Part shown: in pieces, positions 27,701 to 38,645 of the stretch
Layout of the letters: each line of letters starts with the position of its first letter
How positions within the stretch are numbered: position 1 is the first letter of the stretch
NCBI RefSeq assembly: GCF_000247815.1
Contig: NC_021677.1
Coordinates: 13,615,161 to 13,679,160, forward strand
Direction: 5' to 3'
From: Ficedula albicollis
Lineage: Eukaryota; Chordata; Aves; Passeriformes; Muscicapidae
DNA length: 64,000 bases
The notes under the pieces: model-generated
The model's database searches: none
The model's input: only the letters and a program-made list of their open reading frames with translations
Told to the model about the DNA's origin: nothing
Position numbers and translations under genes: made by a program

Positions 27701-30700
27701 AGGAGAGAGTATTTAAAAACACTGGATGAAGAAAAGAGGAAGAAAGAAGAATCCAAATTTGAGGAGATGAAGAAAAAACATGGAGATCACCCTAAAGTTC
27801 ACCATCCTGTAAGGCCACAGCCTGTTCTTATGTCACTGAGTGTGAGCTTTCCTTTCTAGCTAATACACTCAAGGGTGTGTTTTGTTTGTTCTCATCAATT
27901 GCCTCCTCTTACTCATGGGAGCAGAGAGTGGGCACACTGCTGAGAACATTACAAACCCCACTGTATAAACTCCATTCTTTCTGTACAGATGTGTTATTTG
28001 CTGCCAGAATTCTTATAAAGACACTGAAATTCATAAGGAAGAAGCCAGAGCAGTATTCAGAACTGCAGGGATGCCTGCATGGTATGCCTGGCCTGCAAGG
28101 AGCTGCATCACAGTACCATTTGCTCTAGGAAAGGCAAAATAATTCAGCTCCCTTCAGCTGTTGTTTCTGATTGGGGCTGTGTGGCCATGACTGATTATTA
28201 CAGGTGCTCCTCTCCACAGAATATGCAATTCCTTTGCACTCCCTCTTTCCCTGGGCCTTTCTGTCTAATGAAAGTATTAGACTTGACCAAAAGGGAATGA
28301 AAGAAAATGTCACTGATTCCATTTCCAAATAAAGCAATCCTTTCACAGAAACCATAATGCAAAGGTAATGCAGGGAAATTACACTAAATTGTCTTTTGAA
28401 TAGTTTTTCTTTGTAACCAATCTATAGGGAAGCAAAGATCAACTGAAAGAGGTGTGGGAAGAAGCAGATGGACTAGATCCTAATGAATTTGACCCCAAAA
28501 CATTTTTCAAATTGCACGGTAAGAGGTTTAGCTTTAATCTAATGAACAAGTGAAGTGACTTTGTTACGTTCTGCTGAGGACAAGTTTGTCATATGTAAGG
28601 ATGAAGTCATAACCCTCAAGCAACTTGGATGAATCAGAACAGTACAGAGGAGAAAGTATTTGTTACTGGTTGTAAATTTTCTGTAGTGTTTTTTTAAATG
28701 GAGCTGAAAATCAAAGAACATTGGGAGTTTTGTTGAACTACTCCTAAAATCACACAGGCAAAACCCAGTAGTGATTCCTTAGGGAAATATGGGTACTTAG
28801 AGGGCTGTCCATAACTTTGCTTGTACAGTGTGTACTGGGAATAAATCCTCAGAGATTTGTGTAGGGGCAAAACCTGGTTTCTCATCATCTCTGCACATAA
28901 GTACCAGATGCCCCTAATCTTTGGAGTGGTCATGGAAGGGCCAAGCCTCTCCAAAAGTTGCAATATTCCCCTGATAAAATAGATAAGTACCAGATGCCCC
29001 TAATATTTGGAGTGGTCATGGAAGGGCCAAGCCTTTCCAAAAGTTGCAATATTCCCCTGATAAAATAAAAACCCTCTAATCCCACCTCTAGATTTCTGAG
29101 GAATGGGCAGCTAGAAACAATAAGCTGTAGCAGAGATGAGGATGCATCTCAATGAACACCTTGCTTTACATGTGATGATGTCACCATGTAACCTTGTGGC
29201 CTGATATTGTTAAATGCTTCATCATAAAGTACCCCTGAGCAGATCCTGCCTGGCAGTAGGCTGCAGAGAGTTGAACAGTACACAAAATTTGACTTAAAGA
29301 TGATGATTTAGATAAAGAAAAGTGTTCTAGTTTGAGTCTAAACTTTAATCTCAGTTTATAACATATATAATAAGCATGTATTACAGAATCATAGAATAGT
29401 TTGGGTCCTAAGGAACCTTAATGATCATCTAGTTATAGTTACCATATCTTATCTTCTTTCTAGAAAGAGATTTTGAAAGATAGCTTTCTGAAAATTTTTG
29501 GTAGTTTATTTGTGCAAAACCTACCAAAACAGAAATAGCTGAAATCACCTACTGCCTTAGAGCTTAGTATATAGAAAACTTTGAAGTAATTACACAAAAA
29601 TACTGGGTAATGATTTGAAGTGGATATTTTTTTTCAATTTCAGAGGTAGTATAACAGTATTCATAGCACATGGATGCTGATGGATCATTAATTATCAAGT
29701 ATTTTCCTCTCTGCATTTTTCATGAAAAGTGATCTTACACTTAACCTCTAGTGCTTCAAGTTTATATGAATTTTATTGTAATTCTTCAATTTTTTTGGAA
29801 CTCGTATTGTCAGTTAAAGTTTTTCTGCAGGATCTTGTTGCTCCTGAGCCTAATTACAAATTTAGTGGTTAAATGGGGACAACTTGTTCTCAGCAATATT
29901 TTTTGGCGGTTGCAGTCTGCGCAATCCTGTGGTGACCTATTTCAGTTTGCTAATCTAAGAAGTAGAGAGATTGCTCCAGACTGGTCCAGCCAACCAAAAG
30001 TGACAATAGACTCCCGCCAATACCTGATAAAAACCTAAACAGAAGAAACAACCAGCTTCTTCTTAAATGTGTACACTGATCCTTGCTTAACTCTTGGACA
30101 TCTATTACATGTATGACTTTCTATATGTACTCAACTTGGTTTTTTAAAACTTCTTTTTGTAGATGTCAATAATGATGGTTTCCTGGATGAGCAAGAATTA
30201 GAAGCTCTATTTACTAAAGAGGTAAAAAAAATATTCAGAAGCTTAACTTCTTTCAGTAAATTGTTACAGGGATGTCTGTTTTTCCCAAGTATATCTGGGG
30301 GTTTTGGACTACAAAATAAGAGTATTCATGCATCCTTAATATTTCTACAAAAGTGTAAAACCTATCAGCAGGCAGAATAAAGTAGTTGACACATAGGAGT
30401 CAGAAATCTAGTGCTTAGGTATTTCTCTGCCCCAGGCTTGCTAGAGATTCTGTAACTAATCTGCAGGATATGTATTACCTGTGTAAATTGCAGTGGAGAG
30501 AGCTGCTCTCCTTAGTGCAGCTTGATAAAGGTTCTGAAGCTGGGCACCTGTGCACATTCAATGCTCATCAGTAATTCTTCTGATGAGAAGAAGGGTCATA
30601 CTTGTATGACTTGGCTCAGGGACAGCACTGTGGAAGTGGCTACAGAAATTTCAAATATTTTATGTCTAGCTAGTTTGCAGCACATGTGCAACTGATAAAG

Positions 30701-33700
30701 TAGACAGGATCTTAGTTTCTTTAAGCCTTGGTTTGTTGTCTGAAAATTTAACTCTGATACAATAATTTGCTATCGCTACAGTGAAGATACAGTGCAGTCT
30801 TTTTTGACAGATGTCTCACTGTTTAATAGTCTTGTAGTGTAAAAACTAATAGCCTGGAGTCTTAAAATTACCTGAGGTTGGGCAAGTGAGGCTCAATGCC
30901 TGAGAAAGCCAAGTAGAAGCACATAGTCTTGAACTCTCCAGAAAGACATTGTGCAAGAAGAGAAGTGAACCATTAAATTTGGCACTGAGTTTGTCTTGTG
31001 ATACCCTGAATGCTTATGGGGTCAGCTGCATGCCCTAGTGAAAAAGCCACTCTCTCCTGTTCCAGAAACCACGTGGAACCTCTGCCTGCCTTGAATGAAA
31101 TGTAGGATCAGACTGTGCACACTGAGGGCAACTTGACTGTAATATCCACAGCACTGAATTGCAACAGACCACATGAACTGAAAACTTCATTCTTAGGAAA
31201 GAAAGGCTCACTTGTTGCTTAAATACTGTGCTGAGAGAGGAAAATTGCACACACAGATCTCACACCACTTTTCAAGATATGCTCTGCCATTTGAATGAAC
31301 AGCCTTTTCTTCCAACTAACATGTACTAATTTTAAATTTCAGTTAGAAAAAGTTTATGATCCCAAGAATGAAGAGGATGACATGGTTGAAATGGAAGAAG
31401 AAAGGCTGAGAATGAGAGAACATGTAATGAATGAGGTGGGGGCTGATTGCCTTCTGTGTTCAGAAAATGCAGTTCCCATAACATGAGGTGTTGTCCGAGT
31501 CACACTGAGTGCTGCTTGTGCTGGGATTCATGCCAACTTACAATTCTCAAACCCTGTCCCTGTATTCTGATGTAATGCCTGCTGACTAATTTTTAATTTA
31601 AGGAGTTCCACAGGAGGAATTGTTCTATAGCCTCAGTTGTTTGCAGATACTGAGATTCAGCGGAAATTCCTTGTGACTTGTGTGTCAGACAAGGAAGACT
31701 CTAAGTGTGCTTTGGCACTTGGCAAATGGGTAATATCTACATGTGAGAAGAGGGAGTAGAGCAATGTCTTCTGTCATATAGCTCAGCTTTGTCCCTTTAA
31801 AAGGAGACTCAGAGCTCAAGCTATCACCTGTGACAGTGAAAACTTTCACTGGATCCGATGGGTCTTCAGCTCAGGAGACACAGGAATAGACAGGGGGTAT
31901 TTTGAACCACTGTGTTTTCCACCCATAATATTTCTGTATTCAGCTGTATTCCTTAAACTTGAGGAACAGAGCAAGTGTGGTCATCTATTAGTCATAAAGG
32001 GAAGCATTTCCTCCCTTCCACTTAAAGGATTCCAGCACAATTCAGTTGGGTGGGATTTTTGTTTTTCAAAACCTCCCTCTCTGACAGTGGAGATAATTTT
32101 GTAACTGTGAGTCAGAGTAGTTACCAGAAAGCTACAAAACATTTTTTCTCAAAAAAAAAAATCATACATTCCATTATTAGTGTTTGGACTGTGAGCACAA
32201 GTGTTTCCAATAAAGCCAGTGATTTTTTGAAGTAAAATGTCAGGATTTACTTTGTAGTTCTATTTTTGTTAAGCTACATAAGCTTGTGAGAGAATTTTTC
32301 AGAAAGTGATGTGGGCACTCCCTTGAAAATAGGACATTTGAAATATTGAAAATGGCTGTATTTGATTGATGAAATTAAAACATTAGCTCCTCCAAAACAT
32401 GTCCCTCAGATTGAGTTCAATTTTTTTGCTTCAAATAGGTTGACATCAACAAGGACCGGCTAGTGACTTTGGAAGAGTTCCTGCGAGCTACAGAGAAAAA
32501 GGAATTTTTGGAGCCAGATAGCTGGGAGGTAATGCAAATGTGTTCCAAGTACAACATACAGCACCATTACCAGCACTTGGAGCAGGAAACCAAGCAGCAT
32601 GTCTGTGACCTTTGGTTTTTTTTCAGCTCTGCTTTGGTATGTGTGTTAAGCCCCTGAGCTGAACTAGCATTCAGCTGCAGCCTAAATGTAATGCAGATGT
32701 GAAGTGCACAGAGGGAAGAGGACTGGCGCCACCCCGGGGACTTGGAAGAGCTTTTCACACGTGCTTTTCAAATGGAAATGGACATTTTGTTTATGAATGC
32801 TTCAAAGGGAAGATAAGAGCTCTGCTGGAAGAAAGAGGATTTTTTTCTTTGCATCTAAACCCCTAGTAGGGCTTTGTTAAGAAAATAGCTGAGAAATTAT
32901 TATTTTGCTGTTTTCATTGAGTACACATGGTGTCATGTCTCACTATTTTGCTTTGAGTGTTTTTTAGTGAACTGTGCAAGAATTTCAGTCAGAAAATAAT
33001 AAAAAATAACCATACTTTCCTGGGTAAGTATTCATACTTGTATTTATTTCCTTGCAGACACTAGATCAACAGCAGCTCTTCACTGAGGACGAGCTGAAGG
33101 AATTTGAAAATCACATTTCCCAGCAGGAAGATGAACTTAGAAAGAAGGCAGAAGAACTTCAGAAACAGAAGGAAGAGCTACAAAGGCAGCACGATCAACT
33201 TCAGGCTCAGAAACAGGAGTTTCAGCAGGTACATGTGTGAGGACAGCATATATTAGTTTTCATCTTTTCTCTGTCCTTATATATGTAATTCTTCACAATT
33301 CTCAGCTCTGCAGGTTGGCCTCAATTTCTCATGAGTCTCAGCTGAATTCTAAATTAGTTGTACCACAGCAAAAGTCTGGTGTTCCAAATTAAAGCAACTC
33401 AGCACTATACCCACTAAGAAAGACCTTACATAACTGCAAAATTTGGTTTAGGTGTATTCATTTATGTCACATCAGAGAAAGGTGACAAATTCAAGTTTGT
33501 CAACTGTTGTATTTTATTTTTCACCAGGTTGTAAAACAGATGGAACAAAAGAAACTACAGCAAGTAAATGCTCCTGCAGGACCAGGTGGAGAACTGAAAA
33601 TCCAACCCCGTATGTGCCTTTCTGTATAAATACACAAACTTTAAAATAAGATCTGTAATGTAAAAGTCATTACCTCCATATTTTCTGTTAAATCTATAAA

Positions 33701-35559
33701 GTAATGCAGCTTTAATGACCTCTGGAGAGAGGTTCACTAACCTGTCAGAGGAAGTATGTAACTCTTCTAAGTACTCCTGAAATCTCACTGCTTCTAAGTC
33801 CATAGTAAGAGACCAGAGTCCTAACACAAGGCATCCAATGGACAGAGGATGGAGATTGTGTTTTATTAGTCTAAAATCCCAAGATCTAGAGCATCCAGGG
33901 AAGAACAAGGACACACAAAAGACAAGGTCCCATGATCTATGTCTGCATTGCAGTCTCAGGCTACAGAACAAATCAAAGCATTTAAAATCCTCAGTGGCCA
34001 ATTTGCCAGCAACTGGATGCAGCATGACACAAGAAGTTAGCCTTGGGCAGTAGGAGTGACCAATTGCTTCAACACCCTCAGGAGAAGGCATCACTGCATT
34101 TCATCACTGGTGGCAGCAAAACAGTCAGGTATATTAGCACTTCTTCACAGCAGATTGCCAAGGCTTCCTTTGTCTCTTAAAGGAGTTCTGCTGCCCCATG
34201 CATCCTAAATGAGCCTTTTCTTGCTCTCTAGGAAGGTTGAAACTATGCTTTCATGGCTATATTGGCTTCCATGTTCATGTGCTGACATGATTGGTGAAGC
34301 TCAAGAACTTCTTGACATTGACATATTCAGATCTATCCAGGCAGCCTTTTGAGTACCAGGAGCTCTTAACTGCTCCTGCAGGGCCAACAGTGTGATTTCA
34401 AACCTCAGGAGAGCTGTGCTCAGTGATTACAGCTTGCCTTGTTGGGTACCCTGAAATCCTACCCACTCAGTTCTGTGAAGTGATGAGATTTCAAAACCAA
34501 TTTAATTCTGCCTTTCATTTGCTTTGAAACTGCCTGTGGGTAACTTCATTTTACAATCCTTCATTCCAAGAGCCTAAATTCCCTTCACCTTCAGTAAAAC
34601 CAGGGTGGAATTGCAGATGGTACAACTTTGATACATCTTGGCAATATTGTAGCAGATACTGTTCTTAACAAATGTATGATTTTATGTAAAATCATTCTGT
34701 AAAGTCATTTAATTAGGTGTCATGAGAATTCATTATATTAGCCAGAACTGGTCACTACTCATTTACTGAATCAGGGATGTCAAAGTAGACACTACTTTAA
34801 ATCTGTAGGCCACTGGAGCTCCTAAGAGTAATTTAAGGGGAAAAAAAAAATTAGGTGTCATGAGAATTCATTATATTAGCCAGAACTGGTCACTACTCAT
34901 TTACTGAATCAGGGATGTCAAAGTAGACACAAGTAGACACTACTTTAAATCTGGAGCTCCTAAGAGTAATTTAAGGGGAAAAAAAAAATCCAGAAATAGA
35001 GCTGCATCTTCTGAAATCTTCATCAAACTATGAAAATTAGCATTACTCAAATGTAGGCAAAGGGAGAACATTTTAAGTATGATGCAATGAGGAGTAACAT
35101 ACAGGAGCGAGTTGTTAATTATTTCTTTTTCAAGCTTCCCGTATTGGGATTAAAGGTCTTATAAAAATGGGATTTATTTCAGAAAGAACAATGTGTTATG
35201 TCAGAATATTTCACAGAAAGCAGAAACAACTTGTAATCTAAGAGATGACACTGACTAAGAGTGCAGCCTGTTGGATCTCAATCCAATTTCATTGTTAGGC
35301 ACACAAAACTCCTGATTCCACTTATAAACCAGAAAATGGAAGGTTTTGTTTGAGTGTCCCTATGCTGGAATCTTTCTTTTAGGGAATTTTCACATTTGAG
35401 GCCAGTTTACTGAGAAGTTACAAATGGTTGTGTTCCTGTTTTACAGCTGGTGAACACAAAGCTGGAGATGCACCCCAACAGCCAGCAGGAGGTGATCAGC
35501 CTTTACCACCAGGACACGTCCAAGAACCAGCTGTCAGAACTGATCAAGTTCACCCTTAA
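21639..35559 (+). CDS. NUCB2: NUCB2, nucleobindin-2 / nesfatin-1 precursor (12 coding exons)
   Basis: Joining 21639-21782, 22544-22651, 23350-23476, 25869-25972, 27623-27808, 28428-28518, 30163-30221, 31343-31435, 32439-32528, 33058-33228, 33528-33609 and 35447-35559 gives 1368 nt, that is 455 residues and TAA. All junctions use AG acceptors and GT donors with matching phases. Seen: signal peptide 1-24 ending LEA before VPID; nesfatin-1 region 25-106 followed by a Lys-Arg processing site (107-108); a basic, charged segment 167-223; EF-hand loops at 254-265 and 306-317 flanking an acidic stretch; a leucine zipper with heptads L361, L368, L375, L382, F389. Family knowledge: a Ca2+-binding Golgi/secreted protein; nesfatin-1 suppresses feeding in mammals. 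Human NUCB2 has 420 residues; this model is longer mainly because of a 37-residue proline-rich tail. Exon 1 is presumably non-coding. Confidence 0.96.
21962..22201. repeat. Direct duplication, about 115-125-bp unit
   Basis: TGGCACATGGAAGGAATTCC to CAAACAGAACAGTAA is present twice in NUCB2 intron 2 (21962-22086 and 22087-22201). The second copy lacks about 10 bases (CGTACTGTTCT). Confidence 0.9.
22289..22354 (+). CDS. NUCB2: Candidate cassette exon within the nesfatin-1 region
   Basis: A pyrimidine-rich tract ending CTTCCTTGTCAG is followed by 66 open bases and then a strong donor TAT/GTAAGA. The segment is phase 0 on both sides, so including it would add 22 residues, [20 protein letters not shown] then RY, between residues 48 and 49 without a frameshift. 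The usual mammalian protein has no such insert at the corresponding ENP/DTG junction. Splice-site quality, length divisible by three and matched phase are seen; use as an exon is inference. Short frames of this kind can arise by chance. Confidence 0.45.
22367..22507. repeat. Direct duplication, 68-bp unit
   Basis: AGTGCCTGTGTTGCTAAGAT... through ACTAATTAACTGT occurs at 22367-22434 and again from 22435, with small differences (TTAGCATG/TTACCATG, one-base indel). Confidence 0.9.
22544..22651 (+). CDS. NUCB2: NUCB2 exon, residues 49-84
   Basis: Acceptor T10-AAG, donor AAG/GTAGGT, phase 0 to 0. It encodes [20 protein letters not shown] and on to IEEIK, the conserved central nesfatin-1 segment reported to carry the anorexigenic activity in mammals. 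Confidence 0.97.
23350..23476 (+). CDS. NUCB2: NUCB2 exon, residues 85-126
   Basis: Acceptor TTTTGACAG, donor CAAG/GTAAGA, ends in phase 1. It encodes the end of nesfatin-1 and the dibasic processing site (DELKRQE). Confidence 0.97.
25869..25972 (+). CDS. NUCB2: NUCB2 exon, residues 127-161
   Basis: Acceptor TTTTTTCAG, donor GCA/GTGAGT. Starts in phase 1 (split Asp127) and ends in phase 0. It encodes [19 protein letters not shown], conserved with nucleobindins. Confidence 0.97.
27623..27808 (+). CDS. NUCB2: NUCB2 exon, residues 162-223
   Basis: Acceptor TATTTTTAG, donor CCT/GTAAGG, phase 0 to 0, 62 codons. It encodes the highly charged segment [20 protein letters not shown] and [13 protein letters not shown], the basic nucleic-acid-binding region of the family. 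Confidence 0.97.
28428..28518 (+). CDS. NUCB2: NUCB2 exon, residues 224-253
   Basis: Acceptor TCTATAG, donor CACG/GTAAGA, ending in phase 1. It encodes [20 protein letters not shown], the lead-in to EF-hand 1. Confidence 0.97.
28897..29068. repeat. Direct duplication, 86-bp unit
   Basis: ATAAGTACCAGATGCCCCTA... to CCCCTGATAAAAT lies at 28897-28982 and 28983-29068 in NUCB2 intron 7, with SNP-like differences (AATCTTTGG/AATATTTGG, CTCTCC/CTTTCC). Confidence 0.93.
29380..29436 (-). mobile_element. Short CR1 3' end remnant
   Basis: ACAGAATCATAGAATAGTTTGG followed by AACCTTAATGATCATCTAG is the reverse complement of the extreme CR1 3' end. Only about 55 bp survive. Confidence 0.75.
30163..30221 (+). 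CDS. NUCB2: NUCB2 exon with EF-hand 1 (residues 254-273)
   Basis: Acceptor CTTTTTGTAG, donor GAG/GTAAAA. The loop [12 protein letters not shown] has the canonical Asp1, Asn3, Asp5, Gly6, Asp9, Glu12 Ca2+ ligands. Confidence 0.97.
31343..31435 (+). CDS. NUCB2: NUCB2 exon, acidic linker (residues 274-304)
   Basis: Acceptor AAATTTCAG, donor GAG/GTGGGG (weaker than consensus). It encodes [20 protein letters not shown] and [11 protein letters not shown], the acidic stretch between the EF-hands. Phase 0 to 0. Confidence 0.96.
32439..32528 (+). CDS. NUCB2: NUCB2 exon with EF-hand 2 (residues 305-334)
   Basis: Acceptor TCAAATAG, donor GAG/GTAATG. Loop [12 protein letters not shown] at 306-317; Arg replaces the usual Gly at loop position 6, as in other nucleobindins. 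Confidence 0.97.
33058..33228 (+). CDS. NUCB2: NUCB2 exon with leucine zipper (residues 335-391)
   Basis: Acceptor TTCCTTGCAG, donor CAG/GTACAT, 57 codons. Leu361, 368, 375, 382 and Phe389 are spaced exactly seven apart in a Gln/Glu/Lys-rich coiled coil. Confidence 0.97.
33528..33609 (+). CDS. NUCB2: NUCB2 exon, residues 392-418
   Basis: Acceptor TTTTTCACCAG, donor CCCC/GTATGT, ends in phase 1. It encodes [20 protein letters not shown] and ELKIQP. If the donor is not used, the frame runs on as RMCLSV to TAA at 33627-33629, giving a short tail close in length to the human terminus. Confidence 0.93.
33610..35446 (+). other. NUCB2 intron 12
   Basis: Non-coding on the + strand. It contains a 138-bp direct duplication (34713-34989) and, on the minus strand, a 179-codon open frame (33555-34094) discussed under findings. 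Confidence 0.7.
34713..34989. repeat. Direct duplication, 138-bp unit
   Basis: TTAGGTGTCATGAGAATTCA... to GGGGAAAAAAAAA is at 34713-34850 and 34851-34989. The copies differ by small indels (an extra AAGTAGACAC in the second, a missing TAGGCCACT). Confidence 0.92.
35447..35559 (+). CDS. NUCB2: NUCB2 last coding exon, proline-rich tail (residues 419-455)
   Basis: Acceptor CTGTTTTACAG in phase 1, open through [20 protein letters not shown] to VHP and TAA at 35557-35559. The tail extends beyond the human NUCB2 C-terminus and recalls the longer, Pro/Gln-rich NUCB1 tail. The phase match with the preceding exon and clean acceptor support it; no cDNA is available here. Confidence 0.85.
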
Positions 35560-36045
35560 CCACTTGTGCCTCAACTTTATAGCATCTTTATTATTTGGGG
35601 TGGGCAGGGGGTGGGAGGGGACAGGAAATCAGAGTGAAACATGAACTTTCTCCCTCAGACTGTAAAATCATTGGGAATGTTAGAGATGAATTATTGGTCA
35701 GATCTGATTTATAAATTAAATTAATTTTGTTTCCAGTGCATCAGTAAAAAACACAAGGGGATCATGTAGAGGCTATAATAGAGGAGGAAATGGAAGAAAC
35801 CGTTAATACTAGAGGTTTTTATGGCCAGGGGACTGAGCTGTTGAACTCTCCCCTCACAAAGAGGGAGGAGATGTTTAGGTGTGAATCAGAATCTTCTTGG
35901 AGAAGAAACAGGGAACAGGCCTGGATGTTAAATTAGGTCTAGTTTGATGTAAAAACTCTTTCCAGAAATGCTGAAACAAAGACTATAGATAAAGGCCTAT
36001 TTCCAGCACTACCAAACCGTTTCTTCTTTGAGACCAAATAAAAAT
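35560..36045 (+). other. NUCB2: NUCB2 3' UTR with candidate poly(A) signals
   Basis: ATTAAA at 35715-35720 and AATAAA at 36037-36042 are candidate polyadenylation signals; another AATAAA lies at 36413. Which is used cannot be decided from sequence alone. Confidence 0.5.
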
Positions 36046-38234
36046 GAAATTTCTTAATCACAGAAAATTTGCACTTTCTAAAATATAAATCACAAGCAAA
36101 GAATTATGTGGAACAGTGAATATTTTTCATGTTTACAGAAACCTAAGAATTTCACTGAAAGCCTTCAAAAGGAATACTGTACTTGTTGTGTATTGATCTG
36201 AACCGTCCTCCTTGTTGAGATTAATTCTGTGTAGCAGTTGAAAGCTCAACTGGCCCTTGGGACAATACTTTTGTCCCCATTTCTTTCACCAGATGCCAGC
36301 TGATCTCAAAATTTTGCATGTTATTAAGTAAGCTTTTTATGTTGATGGAAATATTGTGCAAAACAGAACAAGACTCACTGTCTTTTTCTGTGCAGATTAT
36401 CCTACCTCCTGCAATAAAACCAGATTTTTCAAAGTGCACCATGTGCTTCAGAGAGCTCTTCTCAGACATGAATCTGGGATTTGTTAAGGTCTCACTGTTG
36501 ACTCTTAAGAGTCTTTCAGCAGTTGGTGAAAGGTTATGAAGTGTCCTAAGCCAAGGGTGCTACTTGATTGTATTATTTTGGTATTGAACCAGGACAGGTC
36601 CCTAGTATTGCAAGCCAAGATTTTACAGGAGTGAGTTGATTTTCATGTCAGTTTTATTATAATGCTGAAAAGTTGTGCCAGTGCCCCTGCTTCTCATTCA
36701 TTTCAAACTGAAACTATCCTAAAGTGTATACCCTGTGTGGATTCCCTTGTTTGCTTGGGTTTTTGTGGTTGTTTTGTCATTTGTTTTGTTTTTTAAACAC
36801 GGATTGTTCTGATTGTATAATGCTGGCTTTGAACAGATACACACACCTCTGCTAGCATCCTTTACATTTCCTTCCTGTTCTGTGGCTAACTGCTGACAGT
36901 GGCATTAAAAAAGTTCTTTTGGGGCTCAAGCAAAGAAACAGAAGCACACCTCTGTCAGAGAAAGATGTTCCTTTCAGAAGAAGACTTGAATATTTTAGGC
37001 AAGCTCAAAAAAAAAAAAAAGAGGGCAATTGCTAACATTTTGTATTGACATTTGAGAAATTTCTCACTCTGAAGAACTTGAATTGATGGAAGCCAGGCAA
37101 ATTCCTTCCATGCTCAAGGCTTCTTTCATCAGACCTGGGCATATTCATGTTCTCCACACAATGCAGCAGAACTCAGTGCCAGAGCAGATTAGGTTTCCTT
37201 ACCTATTTTAGCCTGTTAAGTTGTCATGTTGCATTTCCTTCATTTATACCACTCAATTTGACTTACCTTTTCTTTCTGCTCTTTATGCAAGTAGATGACG
37301 TTTTCAGTTTGCAAAACCCATGTTTCCACTGTTTGTCATTTCTATGCAATCTAACAACAGCTCGATGTTGTCTTTGTCTGGAGACTAAAATATCTTTCAA
37401 CAGCCTCATCTGGTTGCAGAGAGGCCCAGACATAGTTTCAGCTACATGAACTTTCTCTGGGCACAGCCCTGGCTTTGGGGTTGTGGCCTGATAATGGGTA
37501 ACAGGGTGAGGAGGGAAACAAAGAGGGAATTATTCAAATGTCATGTTAAAGGCAAGGGGAAATCTTATTGTGTTTTCCCCATCTCACATGAAAATTCACA
37601 GAGGACAAATGATACAGCCACAGATGTTTGTAGAGATTCAAGGACTGAAACCTTTGGTGTGAAGGCATTGCTACCATACAAGTCATTCCTTCTAAGATGC
37701 CATTAAATGTCATGATGGCTTTGTAATGTAATGCTCAAGCTTTGGTTTCAGTGCAGTCTCTTGCATTTGATGCTAAAATCCTGACTTTGCTGTTGGCAAT
37801 TGTCACCCTTATCCCATGTACTTGGAAACATCCAGAGTTTTGTAAAGAATTGTTGTAATAACCACAGAGAGATAAGGGACTGGAATATCACAGGCACAAG
37901 TGCTTATGCCTGTATTCTGCTTTTCATTTAGGATGTGATTACAACAAAATTGTATCTAACTTGATACAGACACCAGTTCCACCACAAAGATGCAGAGATT
38001 CAGTTTTGTACTTGGCTGGGATTTTGGTAGGAGGATGAAGGGGTAAAATTTGGTTAATGTTGTACAAATTCATATCTCTGGTGCAATATATGTAAAAAGA
38101 AAAAAAAAAAAAAAAAGAAGCCCCACTCTGTACTTTGTATAGATTAGTTTTTAACTGGATTAAACTGAAACTCAGCACAGTGACAGAGATTTAGTGTTTT
38201 ATTTTCAGTGGGTGGGCAAGAGCTGAGTTTGTAT

Positions 38235-38645
38235 TCCTAAATCAGAGTGGCCTGGGTTGGAAGGGACTTTGAAGCTCATCTTGTTCCAAGTCCCCTGCCA
38301 TGGGCAGGGACACTTTTCCCAAGAAGAGATTGCCCAGAGCCCCATCCAGCCTGGCCTTGAACACTTCCAGGGATGGGGAGTCCACAACTTCTCTGGGCAA
38401 CCTGTACCAGAGCCTCACCACCTTCACAGCAAATAATTTCTTCCTAATATCTAACCTGACACCCAATCTAATCCTTCCCTGTTCAGTTTGAAGCCATTAT
38501 CCCCTTGTCCTGTCACTACATGTCCTTGTAAAAAGTCTCTCTCCATCTTTCTCATAGGCTCCCTTCAGACAGGGAAAGGCCACAGGTCACCCTGGAGCCT
38601 CCTCAGGAGTCCTTCCTGTTTGCCCTCCACTTCTTGCTTTCTGAA
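38235..38645 (-). mobile_element. CR1 LINE 3' region
   Basis: Well-preserved reverse-complement CR1 tail: GGTTGGAAGGGACTTTGAAG, CCTGCCATGGGCAGGGACAC, GCCCCATCCAGCCTGGCCTT, GCAACCTGTACCAGAGCCTC, CCTTGTCCTGTCACTACATG. Short ORFs on both strands here are CR1 shadows. Confidence 0.93.
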
